Positions 35,588 to 44,647 of a stretch of DNA of 64,000 nucleotides are shown here, in pieces. Below the pieces are notes generated by a model. It was not told where the DNA came from and ran no database searches. It was given only the letters and a program-made list of their open reading frames with translations. Every line of letters begins with the position of its first letter. The stretch's first letter is position 1. Source of the stretch: Flavobacteriales bacterium (lineage in GTDB: Bacteria > Bacteroidota > Bacteroidia > Flavobacteriales_D > Sanyastnellaceae); assembly GCA_018402085.1 (NCBI GenBank), contig JAGYJM010000002.1, positions 3,363,501-3,427,500 on the forward strand, given 5' to 3'. The translations under genes and the position numbers were made by a program.

Positions 35588-36949
35588 TTACGAACGGAGC
35601 TTCCAGTGCAGTGGGTAGTGGTTGTTCCATCGGTTTCCGACTGCTTTGAGCCAACCGAGGGGTATGTTATCGTGGCGAACCAGTTTCCACCCTTTTCCAA
35701 AATCCTCCCTGCCTGCATGTCCGCGCAGATAATTGAGTGCCTGATCGTGGTCGAGATCAACGGCGGCATCGGGCGGCGCCGGCGTTGTGGCCATTGACCA
35801 CTCGTGTGCCGGCACCCAGTGTTTGCCTTTTGCAGTGTACAAAGCGATCCCTGCTTTCAGGATCGGCACGCGCGCAGCCTGAAGCACCGCCAGTGCCTGA
35901 TGCATTCTCTCCGGCAGGTAGCGCAGGTGACTCCCTATTTGGTAAACCGGTTCGTCTCCGGGCAGGCCGAAAGGGAGATCTTCTTTTGCGGCAAGGGGTT
36001 TCCCACGCAACTCCAGCCGAGGGGTATCCCGGAAGGTGGGAGGGGAATCTGCTTCTTCGCCGGTCAGTTCGGGTTTTTGCACGGCAGCCACAAAGAGCCC
36101 TTCTGAAGGTGTGACACCGGGGGCAAATTGCCTTCCGTACCGCGTGTGCAGGGCAGCACACTCGTCTGGTAATGCCAGCTCGACAGGGTGCCAACCCCAA
36201 TCGATCAGGCGGCTGACCGGATGGTCATTTTCATCTTCGGCAAACGTACAGGTGCTGTAGATCAGGGTGCCACCCGGACGCAGCATGCGGTCAGCCGCAT
36301 TGAGGATGTCATGCTGACGATGAGCGCACATGTTCACGTTCTCGGGAGACCACTCGCTTCGCGCATTGTGGTCTTTTCTGAACATGCCTTCGCCTGAACA
36401 GGGTGCATCCACAACAATGAGGTCAAACTGCAGCCCGGACGCCGCCAGCTGTTCAGGCTCTGCGGAGGTTACCAGTTGAGACGGATGTCCCCATTTTGTC
36501 ATGTTTTCAAGGAGGATCTCCGCCCGCTTGCGGTGAATTTCATTTGAGACGAGTACGGTCTCATCCGGTAAAACGGACCTCAATACAGCAGACTTGCCTC
36601 CCGGAGCTGCGCACAGGTCGAGTGCCAGGGAGAAGGGATGCTTTGCCAGCAGCTCTTTCACGATACTCGCGATGACCTGGGAGGCGGGCTCCATCACGTA
36701 GTAGGCCCCGGCGTGCCAGAGTGGGTCAAGTGCGAAGGAGCCTGCAGCGGAGACGTATAGACCGAGGCTGTTCCAGGGCACAGAGGGAGCTTCGGGGAAA
36801 GGCATTGCCGGCTTGCGGGGGTTCAGGTGAATGGCCGTGACGGGTTCAGCGTCGAGGGCCTTGAGGATGGCTTCTGCATGGCCGGGCAACTGCTGTCGGA
36901 GGCGCAGGGTAAAGTCATCAGGCAGCGGGATGTATTGGGGCGTTTTCAA
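35588..36949 (-). CDS. RsmF-like rRNA cytosine-C5 methyltransferase (NOL1/NOP2/Sun family)
   Basis: A 453-residue SAM-dependent RNA m5C methyltransferase. The SAM motif is D111-LCAAPGGKS; the two catalytic cysteines are C184 in DAPCSGEGMFRK and C234 in YSTCTFAEDE. The DAPCSGEGMFRK form and the C-terminal ~140-residue extension (PUA-like and RsmF_C-type, WVPAHEWSMA, NIPLGWLKAVGNRW) fit RsmF, which modifies 16S rRNA near position 1407, rather than RsmB. The start is TTG at 36949, overlapping the AsmA-like gene's TGA in TTGA; the next in-frame ATG (residue 49) would remove part of the conserved N-terminus. It is probably cotranscribed with the AsmA-like gene. Confidence 0.88.
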   Translation of the reverse strand: MKTPQYIPLPDDFTLRLRQQLPGHAEAILKALDAEPVTAIHLNPRKPAMPFPEAPSVPWNSLGLYVSAAGSFALDPLWHAGAYYVMEPASQVIASIVKELLAKHPFSLALDLCAAPGGKSAVLRSVLPDETVLVSNEIHRKRAEILLENMTKWGHPSQLVTSAEPEQLAASGLQFDLIVVDAPCSGEGMFRKDHNARSEWSPENVNMCAHRQHDILNAADRMLRPGGTLIYSTCTFAEDENDHPVSRLIDWGWHPVELALPDECAALHTRYGRQFAPGVTPSEGLFVAAVQKPELTGEEADSPPTFRDTPRLELRGKPLAAKEDLPFGLPGDEPVYQIGSHLRYLPERMHQALAVLQAARVPILKAGIALYTAKGKHWVPAHEWSMATTPAPPDAAVDLDHDQALNYLRGHAGREDFGKGWKLVRHDNIPLGWLKAVGNRWNNHYPLHWKLRS

Positions 36950-39651
36950 AAATCGTCGTCGTCAATGGGAGGGGAAGCCAGCGTTTCTTCATCGTCATCG
37001 TCCGGAGAAAGGATGCGCCACCGGCGTTTTTTCTTATCGTCTCCGTCTTTTTTCTCCTCCTTAGGTTTGTCTTTCTTTGGGGCTTCCTCGTCTCCCCACT
37101 GTACGGTGATTTCGTGGTTCTTATCGCCGGCATCTGTTTTCTCTTCGTTGTCTTCTTTCTTCTTGAAAATAGAGCCGAGTTCTTCTTTCAGTGCCTCTTT
37201 CAATGCCTCTTTGCCTTCCTGGCGCTCTTTTTTCTTCTGCTCTTTGCGCGCAAGCCGGTCGTAGCCGAATTCAGGGTCATCAACCGTGCCCCGCATCGAT
37301 AAAAAGAACCGGTTACCCAAACCGTCATCTTCCATGATGCCGAATTCGCTCTGGTCTTTCTGCACCAGCAGGTCACGCAGGTAGAGGGTGATCGTATAGT
37401 CGATGCGCTGGTCAAACCAATGAGCACCACTTGCCACAATGTCAAGCGCAGACGACTGGATGTCCATCGTGGGCATCACGATGCGCTCGTCTTTGATTTC
37501 GATGCGGTTCTCAAGCGTCTCAAAACGGATGTGCCGCAATTCTTTGCGCAGCTCTTCGCCGCGTACGAAGGGCGCAATAAGCTTGTTCTCCTGCATGTAG
37601 GCCGCAATGTGCTGCATGCTCTGCAGGTCAATCAGCTCGCCATTATCAATACGTAAGTCAATGTCACTGACAATGCTTTTTGGATCGATGTCTAACTGGT
37701 CATTCATGTAAGCTTTTAAAGTAGCGTCTACATCGGCGCGACCTCGCACATGCTCTGCCGTGAGGAAATCCTGTCCGAAGTTCTCGAATCCCACAAACAG
37801 CTTGCTGATGTCAACGCCGCGGATATCGCCGTGTGCCGTGATGCCAAAACCGCCGCTCTTTGGCGTGGCTGAGCATCGGAGGGTGAAGCGGCCTTCGGCC
37901 GTGTTGAACTGCAGCGGGTCCATGAAGACACCGGCAGGGGTGAGGCTGGCTTTGCCGTTCACACTGCTTGCTTCAAAGTCGCGAAAGCTAAAGCGGTCAA
38001 GAGCTACATCAAGTCGGATGCGGAGGTTGTCAGGCAGCTCGAGGTGGTAATTTTCAGTGCCGTTGTCGTCGGCAGTTTCTTCTCCGTCTGTGAGGAACGA
38101 CGCCATGTAGAAGTGGTCGCTCTTACAGCGGGCGGTGATCTCCAGCGCTTCACGATCAGAAAACAACCAGGGCAGGAGGTTGCTCAGGGAGCCGTCGAGC
38201 TCGATATCTGTAGCACCAACGGTCATGGTCGCTCCGGCAATGCTGCCTTTATTGCCTTTCAGCTCGAAATATCCGTTGAGGTCTTCGATCGGACGAGGCA
38301 GGCTATGCAGATCGAGACCCACGTCGTCGAGTTCTACCGACCCGCCCAGTGAGGCCTGCCTCAGCAGTTCCACGTCGAAGCCGCTGCCGTTCGCGTCTTC
38401 ACGCACCGGAAGACGTCCCGTATAATGCGCATGCACTTCCGCCTCACCGGTCAGTGTCCCAATACTGTCAGCTGACAAGAAGCGCTGCACGTCTCCGAGT
38501 GCCAGAGTACCGTCGAGGTAAAGGTCGAGGCCGGGTTCAGCGAAATTGCTGAGTTCACCCCGCAGTTCAAAGCGACTGCCTTCAAGGTTTCCTTCGAACG
38601 CAGTCAGGCTCAGTTTGCCGGGGTCGCCGGAGCCTCCGCTGACACTCCACGCGGCATCTACGGCGTCTACGGCGATATCGCTTTCGCGATGCTGCACCCA
38701 GCCGTCTTCGATCTCGCCCGCAACCGTCCAGTTCGGCGAACTTCGTGCACCTGAAATACCGAGCATGCGGAATCTTCCTGATGCCTTACCATCAAGGGCA
38801 TAAGGTTTCAGAATCGCGGCTTCCTCTTCCGGAAGCATGCGGTTGAGTTCTTTGAGGTCAATGCCATCCAGGTCTGCGTCGATGCTGCATTCTACACCGG
38901 CTTCGGCAATGGCAAAGCGCGCTTTACCGTCAAGATCGACGCGGTTGACATCGAGAGTAACATCGTTGAAATCGTAGATTCGCTCGCCGTTATCGATTGA
39001 AGCGCGCAGGCTTCCGGATACCGGCAACCCTGACATCCAGCGCTTTTGCGCTGCCTCAACGAACAAATGCGGTGTTTCTAAACTACCTTCAAATAGGATA
39101 AGCTGATCGTTGATGCTGCCTTTGACATCCGCACTGAGATGGAGGGTCTCAACAAAGACGTCAGACGAGCGATCACGCAGCCGGAAGTGGATGTTGCGCA
39201 AGGCCACCGCTTCAATGTCGAGCACCGTTTTGCTGCTGTCGCTGCCGCCCGTGGTGCGCCAGAAATGGTAGTTGTCGCGCCCGTCTACCTCGCGCTCAAG
39301 GTGCACGCCGCCTTCACTGACCCGCACCTTCTTGAAGCTGTAATCGCCGCGAATGACGCGAAAAACGCTGAGCTCAAGTCCGAGCGACTCTGCCCAGAGA
39401 AGGGTGTCGCCTTTTCCGTAGGTGTCTGTCAGCATGACGCCACCGCAGGTGAGCGAAACGTTCGGAAAATGCTCAAATACACTCAGCTCGATACTGCCGA
39501 TGTCCATGTCGGTCAGCAGCCCGGCCTCCAGCGCGCTAATCGCTTTTTGCTTGAGTTCATCCTCATGCGTGCGCGCCCAAAGCCCCAGTACGAGCACAGC
39601 GACTGTTGCAAGCAGCGCCAGAAGGCCGAAGATTTTAAGCAGTTTGCGCAT
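36946..39651 (-). CDS. AsmA-like outer-membrane assembly/lipid-transport protein
   Basis: A 901-residue AsmA family protein: an N-terminal signal-anchor helix (ILGLLALLATVAVLVLGLW region), then a long series of beta strands typical of the AsmA/TamB-like repeating beta-groove fold (FPNVSLTCGGVMLTD near the N-terminus; an AsmA_2-like segment around GELIDLQSMQHIAAYM). The C-terminal ~110 residues are very rich in K, E and D and probably disordered. AsmA-like proteins are thought to carry phospholipid between membranes; the exact role in Bacteroidota is not established. It overlaps the RsmF-like start by 4 bp. A palindrome copy lies at 39033. Confidence 0.85.
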   Translation of the reverse strand: MRKLLKIFGLLALLATVAVLVLGLWARTHEDELKQKAISALEAGLLTDMDIGSIELSVFEHFPNVSLTCGGVMLTDTYGKGDTLLWAESLGLELSVFRVIRGDYSFKKVRVSEGGVHLEREVDGRDNYHFWRTTGGSDSSKTVLDIEAVALRNIHFRLRDRSSDVFVETLHLSADVKGSINDQLILFEGSLETPHLFVEAAQKRWMSGLPVSGSLRASIDNGERIYDFNDVTLDVNRVDLDGKARFAIAEAGVECSIDADLDGIDLKELNRMLPEEEAAILKPYALDGKASGRFRMLGISGARSSPNWTVAGEIEDGWVQHRESDIAVDAVDAAWSVSGGSGDPGKLSLTAFEGNLEGSRFELRGELSNFAEPGLDLYLDGTLALGDVQRFLSADSIGTLTGEAEVHAHYTGRLPVREDANGSGFDVELLRQASLGGSVELDDVGLDLHSLPRPIEDLNGYFELKGNKGSIAGATMTVGATDIELDGSLSNLLPWLFSDREALEITARCKSDHFYMASFLTDGEETADDNGTENYHLELPDNLRIRLDVALDRFSFRDFEASSVNGKASLTPAGVFMDPLQFNTAEGRFTLRCSATPKSGGFGITAHGDIRGVDISKLFVGFENFGQDFLTAEHVRGRADVDATLKAYMNDQLDIDPKSIVSDIDLRIDNGELIDLQSMQHIAAYMQENKLIAPFVRGEELRKELRHIRFETLENRIEIKDERIVMPTMDIQSSALDIVASGAHWFDQRIDYTITLYLRDLLVQKDQSEFGIMEDDGLGNRFFLSMRGTVDDPEFGYDRLARKEQKKKERQEGKEALKEALKEELGSIFKKKEDNEEKTDAGDKNHEITVQWGDEEAPKKDKPKEEKKDGDDKKKRRWRILSPDDDDEETLASPPIDDDDF
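39033..39053 (+). repeat. Palindromic element, stem CAGCGC (in AsmA-like gene)
   Basis: Flank ACATC, stem CAGCGC, loop TTTT, return GCGCTG. The coding strand reads AAQKRWM, the same frame as the copy in the sensor kinase. Confidence 0.83.
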
Positions 39652-39819
39652 AATGTATAAACAGCAAAAAGTACGCCAAAAGGGTTCGCAGATCAGGCGG
39701 CTTCATACGATCTTCAAACAGCCTGATGTGAATGTAACGCACATCTCGTGTGTGATATGATGCAGCGTCTTTAGCTTCGTGCAGTTTCGTAATTTCGCAT
39801 GAACCATTGACCGGGAACT

Positions 39820-41070
39820 GTGAATACGACTTCTTTGACTGCGTTTCTTTGGCTTTTTCTGCTTCCGTTGACGGTTTTTGCCGCGCTCAAGGGCGACCCC
39901 AGTATCACCCCGGTTGATCCGGTGTGCGCGAATGCGGCGCCCTTTTTTCTTGAGGCTGCTGATCCTGGTGGTGTGTGGTCTGGGTCCGGTATTGTTGATC
40001 CAGCGACGGGGCTTTTTGACCCCGCAGAAGCGGGGGATGCTACGGTAACCGTGACCTACGAGTTGTGCGGACTTACAGATGAGGCGGTCATCGTGCTTGT
40101 GCCCGTTCCGGATGCCGGTTTCAGCTATGATGCGACCACTTTTTGTGAAGGAGAGCCCAACCCGCTGCCGGAAGTGGCGGAAGAGGGAGGGGTTTTCTCA
40201 ATCAGTGCAGGGGGTGCCATTGACCCTTCAACCGGAGAGGTGTTGCTGGAGGGAATACCGGCAGGCGAGTATATGGTGAGTTATACGGTAGAGGGTGAAT
40301 GCACGGCCTCTTCTTCAGTGGTTATTTCTTACGTGGAGGCGGATGGTGACCTTGCTCCGCAAGACCCGGTTTGCGAAGACGACGCTTTGGTAGAGCTTGA
40401 CAGCGGAGGCATATCCGGCAGTTGGTCAGGCCCCGGAATCATCGACCCCGACGCCGGTATCTTTTCGCCTGATGCCGCCGGAGGCGCGGGTGACTATACG
40501 TTCACGTTGACTACATCCGGGGAGTGCGCGTTCGACCTTGCCACCTCCATCGAAGTTTTTGACGATCCATTTTTATTCGTAGAACCTGAGCAGAGCATTT
40601 CTCTCGGAGACTCGATTCAACTCGAAGTTGCAGGGGATGCCGGTGAGGTAAGCTGGAGTCCGTCTGAAGGCTTGAGTTGCACGACTTGTGCAAATCCTTG
40701 GGCTTCACCTGAGAGCACCACGAGTTACCTCATCAGTCTGGTGAACCCGGGAGGGTGTATTTCTACGGCTGTTGTCGTGGTTGAAGTGACCGATGACTTT
40801 GAGTTGTTTCTGCCTACGATGTTCTCTCCGAATGGTGACGGTGAGAACGATACCTACCGCGCACTGGGCACTCCGCTTGACAATTACACCATGTTGATCT
40901 TCAACCGCTGGGGCCAGGTTGTCTTTGAAACCAATGACTACGAGAACGCGTGGGATGGCAACTTCGGCGGTCGCGCCCTACCACCAGGTGCTTTTGTGGT
41001 ACAGGTCACGGGCACATCTGCCGCCGGAGATCAGGTCGTGGAAACGGTCAATTTAACCCTGGTCCGATGA
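39820..41070 (+). CDS. Type B-CTD T9SS surface protein, small Ig-like
   Basis: A 416-residue secreted protein starting at GTG 39820 (the ATG 21 bp upstream is closed by a stop), with a signal peptide ending LTVFA. Three ~75-residue Ig/PKD-like units follow (GGVWSGSGIVDPATGLF, EGGVFSISAGGAIDPSTGE, SGSWSGPGIIDPDAGIF), then a linker with CTTCANPWASPESTTSYLIS and the type B CTD (LPTMFSPNGDGENDTYR, IFNRWGQVVFET, VNLTLVR). The stop overlaps the start of the SprF-like gene in ATGA, so the pair is a compact cargo-partner unit. A palindrome copy encodes PAEAGDA (40020-40040). Confidence 0.9.
   Translation: MNTTSLTAFLWLFLLPLTVFAALKGDPSITPVDPVCANAAPFFLEAADPGGVWSGSGIVDPATGLFDPAEAGDATVTVTYELCGLTDEAVIVLVPVPDAGFSYDATTFCEGEPNPLPEVAEEGGVFSISAGGAIDPSTGEVLLEGIPAGEYMVSYTVEGECTASSSVVISYVEADGDLAPQDPVCEDDALVELDSGGISGSWSGPGIIDPDAGIFSPDAAGGAGDYTFTLTTSGECAFDLATSIEVFDDPFLFVEPEQSISLGDSIQLEVAGDAGEVSWSPSEGLSCTTCANPWASPESTTSYLISLVNPGGCISTAVVVVEVTDDFELFLPTMFSPNGDGENDTYRALGTPLDNYTMLIFNRWGQVVFETNDYENAWDGNFGGRALPPGAFVVQVTGTSAAGDQVVETVNLTLVR
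40020..40040 (-). repeat. Palindromic element, stem CCCCGC (in cargo gene)
   Basis: Minus strand: flank GCATC, stem CCCCGC, loop TTCT, return GCGGGG. It encodes PAEAGDA on the coding strand. Confidence 0.83.
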
Positions 41071-42107
41071 GAAGAGGGATAAGCATGATCTGTTTGTTCG
41101 GTCTGCTCTTTTCAGCGCACGTAATGGAGGGGCAGAATCCGCATTTCGGGCTGTTCACGTTGAACCCATTGCAATTGAACCCGGCAGTTGCCGGCATGTC
41201 ACAAGGAGACCAGCGAGTGTCACTGCATCAGCGAAGCCAATGGGCGGAGATCGGCACTCCTTACCGCACGTTTGCACTTGCCGGTGATATGAAGGTGCTG
41301 AAGCGACGTTTACCGAAGAATAACCTCGGTGTCGGACTGCAATTTGAGTCAGATCGTGCCGGAGAGGTTCCCTTGCGCTCATCGTCTTTGCTTGTTGACC
41401 TGGCCTATCAGCTTCGCAGCAGCAGCAAAGGCTTTATTGGGTTGGGTCTAGAGGTAGGATACCGGAGCATGAACCTCGATGTGGCCACAGGCACCTGGGC
41501 CAATCAGTTTAACGGTCTCACATTTGATCCTGCGCTTCCGTCAGGGGAAACCCTCGAGCCACAGCCTGTGAACCAGTTCATCCTTGGGGCAGGGTTCCAC
41601 GCGAGTATGCAGGAGGGCGGTCATCGCGGTTATTTAAGTCCTGACAAAAACTACGTCAATGCAGGGTTGTCGTTCAGACAATTCACACAATCGGACGCCT
41701 CCTTATACGCCTTGGACGACAGCCGCAGTTTTACGCAATTGACGGTGCATGCAGATGGTAATTTATTTGTGAATGCCGGAGATATCAGTGCTCGTCCGTC
41801 GCTGCTCTTTCAGATGCAGGGCCCGCACCGTCTCTTCATGGTTGGTGGTTCAGCCCGTTATCTGCTGAATCCTCAGTCGCGCTACACGGGTTTAATCCGT
41901 GCATACGCCGCTTCGCTCGGTCTTCATTATCGGTGGGGAGATGCTATTGTGCCGAGTTTTGCAGCCGAGGTCGGCGCCTGGACGCTCATGGTGGCTTACC
42001 ATATCAATACTTCGCGCATCAACGAGTCGATTGGTGGTCGAGGTGGTCTTGAGTTTGGTGTTCGGCTGACAAACCCCAATCCACTGGGAGGACGACAGTT
42101 TAAGTAA
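41067..42107 (+). CDS. PorP/SprF family T9SS membrane protein
   Basis: A 346-residue SprF-like barrel. The start ATG 41067 overlaps the cargo gene's stop (ATGA); a longer frame from 40950 only reads the cargo gene out of frame. Signal peptide ends HVMEGQ; NPHFGLFTLNPLQLNPAVAG, HQRSQWAEIGTPYRTFALAGDM and a long barrel follow, ending LGGRQFK. It probably serves the preceding small Ig-like cargo. Its last codons and about 35 bp of downstream sequence recur at 43387-43449. Confidence 0.9.
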   Translation: MRRGISMICLFGLLFSAHVMEGQNPHFGLFTLNPLQLNPAVAGMSQGDQRVSLHQRSQWAEIGTPYRTFALAGDMKVLKRRLPKNNLGVGLQFESDRAGEVPLRSSSLLVDLAYQLRSSSKGFIGLGLEVGYRSMNLDVATGTWANQFNGLTFDPALPSGETLEPQPVNQFILGAGFHASMQEGGHRGYLSPDKNYVNAGLSFRQFTQSDASLYALDDSRSFTQLTVHADGNLFVNAGDISARPSLLFQMQGPHRLFMVGGSARYLLNPQSRYTGLIRAYAASLGLHYRWGDAIVPSFAAEVGAWTLMVAYHINTSRINESIGGRGGLEFGVRLTNPNPLGGRQFK

Positions 42108-42143
42108 GCGGTTCAATTTGGCTTTCCGCTAGAAATGTGGCAA
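42081..42143 (+). repeat. Direct repeat, copy A (3' end of SprF-like gene)
   Basis: 63 bp from CCACTGGG to TGGCAA, including the last codons of the SprF-like gene; about 85% identical to copy B at 43387-43449. Confidence 0.8.
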
Positions 42144-42307
42144 AAATAAGCGGATGTTTTTCTGCAACGGATCACTGATCGTCTGAATGCCGCAGATGCG
42201 TTTTTTTGAGTATGAACACTGAAAAAGCCAGGATTCCTAGACCTCAGAAAAGCTTGAATTATGCGAAAGAAATTCAACTTAAGGCCAATGTAAACCTTGC
42301 TTTTTGC

Positions 42308-43195
42308 TTACAGCACAACTTTTAATTGTGTACGTTCGCCACTCGCCGCAACACCTGAGATGATGAAAACACCAGAGGTGAATGTGTGGAAACTGCTCAA
42401 CTCATTTGGTGCTCCTGAAAGCGACTTTGATTCAATATGACTGCCATCCAACGACCATACCTCGAGCTGTTTTACATAGGAGCTTTGCACCTGAAAGCCG
42501 CCTTTTTCACGCGACCGGAGGAGTTTGAGCTCAGGATCTCTTTCTTCTTTCACTGATACCGAGGTAAACGAAATGCACTGCACATTGATATTGCCTTCGG
42601 GATCTTCCAGCCCTAACAGGTAGGTGTTATGGGCATCGGGTGGAAGTTGGCCACAATTCTCATCTACATTTCCGGCCGGGTGCGATGCAAAAGCCCCTGC
42701 CACGAAACAGTATTCTTGTCCGACTTCGTAGTTAAAGCCGCTAAACAGGTCGTCGTTGTAACTCACGGTATGTTCAATTCCGGTGTTGTTTCCTGCATAC
42801 AAAAGCCAGGGAGTACAAAAACCCAATTCATCATCAAATAGCCAATTGATAAAATTGAACGAGCCACTTTCGGCATCCAGGTCATTTTCGAGGTCCATTT
42901 CAATCGCCACTCTCGCCCAATCAATGTTCCGTAAATTTTCGGGAGAAAAAGGCTCTATGACTTGCCAAATCTGGTATCCTTCAAAAATCCAATCATCGTC
43001 AATAACGGCATCGTAGGTTGAAAAGCCTTCTTGATAATTATTTGATTCAGGAGAATTGGACAGTGTAAAATAAATGAGGCCGTCTCCACCTTGAGAAAGC
43101 GTCAGATTGGGAGCATGCGGTGTGATGTCAGGCAATTGAGCATTGGCAGTTGACCCAAGAAAGAACAGGTAGAAAGCGATTGTCAGTTTCTTCAT
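42308..43195 (-). CDS. Secreted protein with T9SS type A sorting domain
   Basis: A 295-residue protein with signal peptide (ends STANAQ), a ~210-residue beta-rich N-terminal region of unrecognised family (FSTYDAVIDDDWIFEGYQIW, cysteines in LGFCTPWLL and GQEYCFVAG) and a C-terminal type A-like sorting domain (VKQLEVWSLDGSHIESK, FTSGVFIISGVAASGERTQLKVVL in two parts). It is probably exported across the outer membrane and attached or released at the surface. The gene is leftward and lies between the two copies of a 63-bp direct repeat, suggesting it entered the locus with, or after, a duplication. Function unknown. Confidence 0.8.
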   Translation of the reverse strand: MKKLTIAFYLFFLGSTANAQLPDITPHAPNLTLSQGGDGLIYFTLSNSPESNNYQEGFSTYDAVIDDDWIFEGYQIWQVIEPFSPENLRNIDWARVAIEMDLENDLDAESGSFNFINWLFDDELGFCTPWLLYAGNNTGIEHTVSYNDDLFSGFNYEVGQEYCFVAGAFASHPAGNVDENCGQLPPDAHNTYLLGLEDPEGNINVQCISFTSVSVKEERDPELKLLRSREKGGFQVQSSYVKQLEVWSLDGSHIESKSLSGAPNELSSFHTFTSGVFIISGVAASGERTQLKVVL

Positions 43196-43386
43196 TTGTT
43201 TGCTTACCCATTTAACATTTGAGTATTAAACCAAATTTCCCCTCAGAAAGATACATCTAAAAGCGAATGGGAAGGGCGATTCGTCAAAGCATAAGGCGTT
43301 GTTCTATCCGCAGAGGAGGGGGGCATTACGTCCTGCGAGTCTGTAAAACCGCCCGATTACTATGTCTTCTTTCATGCGATTCAAAC

Positions 43387-43449
43387 CCACTGGGTGGACG
43401 TCAGTTTAAGCAACCGGTTCAATTTGGCTTTCCGGTGAATATATGGCAA
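43387..43449 (+). pseudogene. Remnant 3' end of a duplicated SprF-like gene (direct repeat copy B)
   Basis: The sequence repeats 42081-42143, including codons for NPLGGRQFK. The stop TAA of the intact gene is CAA here, so the frame reads on through QPVQFGFPVN. No upstream SprF sequence remains. It fills part of the 311-bp gap 43196-43506 before the superoxide dismutase gene; I see nothing else there. Confidence 0.65.
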
Positions 43450-43506
43450 CTTTGAATGCTGTCGCGTTGTCATTGCGAATGCGCCATTACCAAATCCACA
43501 TCTTCT

Positions 43507-44277
43507 ATGAAAAAGCGTGAATTTCTTCGTCTGACAGGTATTATGGGAGCCGGCATGGTCGTGACCCCATTTATTGGTTGCTCCGGAGGGGGCGAAGGCT
43601 CTTCAGGAGCCGCAGTTAAAAATCCTGCTGGAGACAAGGCATCGACCGGTGCTGAAGTGATTACGTTCACCTTGCCTGATCTTGGTTACCCTTACAATGC
43701 CCTCGCTCCGAACATTGATGCCATGACGATGGAGATTCACCATTCGAAGCACCACGCGGGCTACGTGCGGAAGCTGAATGCGGCACTTGAGGGCACGCAA
43801 GGATACGGAGGTCTGGAAATAGCAGATATCCTCGAGAAAGTAACGGCTGATGAGAACGGTATACGAAACAATGGAGGCGGCCATTTCAACCACACGCTTT
43901 TCTGGCAGGTGATTTCTCCGGGCGGCGCAAAAGCGCCGGATGGCGATCTGATGGGGGCAATTCAAAAGAGCTTTGGGAGCTATGAATCTTTCGCTGAGGC
44001 GTTTGCAAATGAGGCAAAAACACGATTTGGTTCAGGTTGGGCGTGGTTATGTTTGGATGAGAACAAGGAACTGTTTGTGACCTCGACCCCAAATCAGGAC
44101 AATCCGCTCATGACCAATATTGCCGATCGCACCGGGTTGCCTGTTCTTGGTATCGATGTATGGGAGCATGCGTACTACCTGAATTACCAAAATCGCCGGG
44201 GTGATTATATCGAGGCGTTCATGGACCTTGTAAACTGGACGAAGGTTTCAGAGCTGTACAAAGTTGCGATGAGCTGA
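43507..44277 (+). CDS. Exported superoxide dismutase (Mn/Fe family), lipoprotein
   Basis: A 256-residue SOD that converts superoxide to peroxide and oxygen. All four metal ligands are present: H78 (EIHHSKHH), H129 (GGHFNHTLFW), D217 and H221 (DVWEHAYYL). The GGGH at 123-126 and Q197 in STPNQDNP are the Mn-type markers. Unusually it carries a leader: MKKREFLRLTGIMGAG resembles a twin-arginine signal with KR in place of RR, ending in lipobox PFIGC (C25) and a Gly/Ser linker. It is therefore probably a membrane-anchored periplasmic or surface SOD, possibly folded with metal before Tat export. The frame opens at 43456, but that part derives from the repeat remnant. A palindrome encodes AKAPDG (43923-43943). 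Confidence 0.92.
   Translation: MKKREFLRLTGIMGAGMVVTPFIGCSGGGEGSSGAAVKNPAGDKASTGAEVITFTLPDLGYPYNALAPNIDAMTMEIHHSKHHAGYVRKLNAALEGTQGYGGLEIADILEKVTADENGIRNNGGGHFNHTLFWQVISPGGAKAPDGDLMGAIQKSFGSYESFAEAFANEAKTRFGSGWAWLCLDENKELFVTSTPNQDNPLMTNIADRTGLPVLGIDVWEHAYYLNYQNRRGDYIEAFMDLVNWTKVSELYKVAMS
43923..43943 (-). repeat. Palindromic element, stem CGGCGC (in SOD gene)
   Basis: Minus strand: flank CCATC, stem CGGCGC, loop TTTT, return GCGCCG. It encodes GAKAPDG in a surface loop of the dismutase. Confidence 0.83.
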
Positions 44278-44302
44278 TTCCGGGATTGAAGACACTATTG
44301 AT

Positions 44303-44331
44303 AAGCGGGCCCTTGAGGTGCCGCTTTTTTT
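44303..44331 (+). terminator. Terminator of the superoxide dismutase gene
   Basis: Stem AAGCGG/CCGCTT with an inner CCT/AGG stem, followed by a run of seven T. It begins 25 bp after the stop. Confidence 0.82.
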
Positions 44332-44348
44332 GTGAGCTGTAAGGTGGA

Positions 44349-44478
44349 TTTAAACGTTTAGTGCTGATTCGTAAAACGATATGCGGCACGGGTGAAGTAT
44401 CCCTTTCGCCGTGTTGGTCTGCTTCCGAACTTAGCCACGTGGTGGCGGCGGGGGCGGGCCCGCCACCGGGCGGGGCGG
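44349..44478 (+). repeat. 130-bp GC-rich repeat, copy 1
   Basis: Identical to 44648-44777. It starts TTTAAACGTTTAG, contains CGGCACGGG...CCCTTTCGCCGTG (nested partial inverted repeats), and ends in a G/C-rich hairpin-forming part (GGTGGCG ... CGCCACC) and GGGCGGGGCGG. It lies in the 609-bp gene-free stretch 44278-44886. Short frames that cross it on both strands are repeat artefacts. Confidence 0.9.
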
Positions 44479-44647
44479 CGGCAATTTTCTGTTTAGCGGG
44501 CCTGCTATCTGCGTTTCTTCCCCACGCTTTTCGCCGCCTCATCAACACGACATAGTGTAGTTCATCTCCCCGCGTCTCACACCTGCAACCTCATGGCCAC
44601 TTGTGCACGATTGATGCGTAGAAGTCAAACGGTGGGGTGCGGCACAT

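Noticed and set aside
37879-37896. CGGCC-TTC-GGCCG hairpin in the AsmA-like gene
   Set aside because: It lacks the CATC flank and the 4-nt loop.
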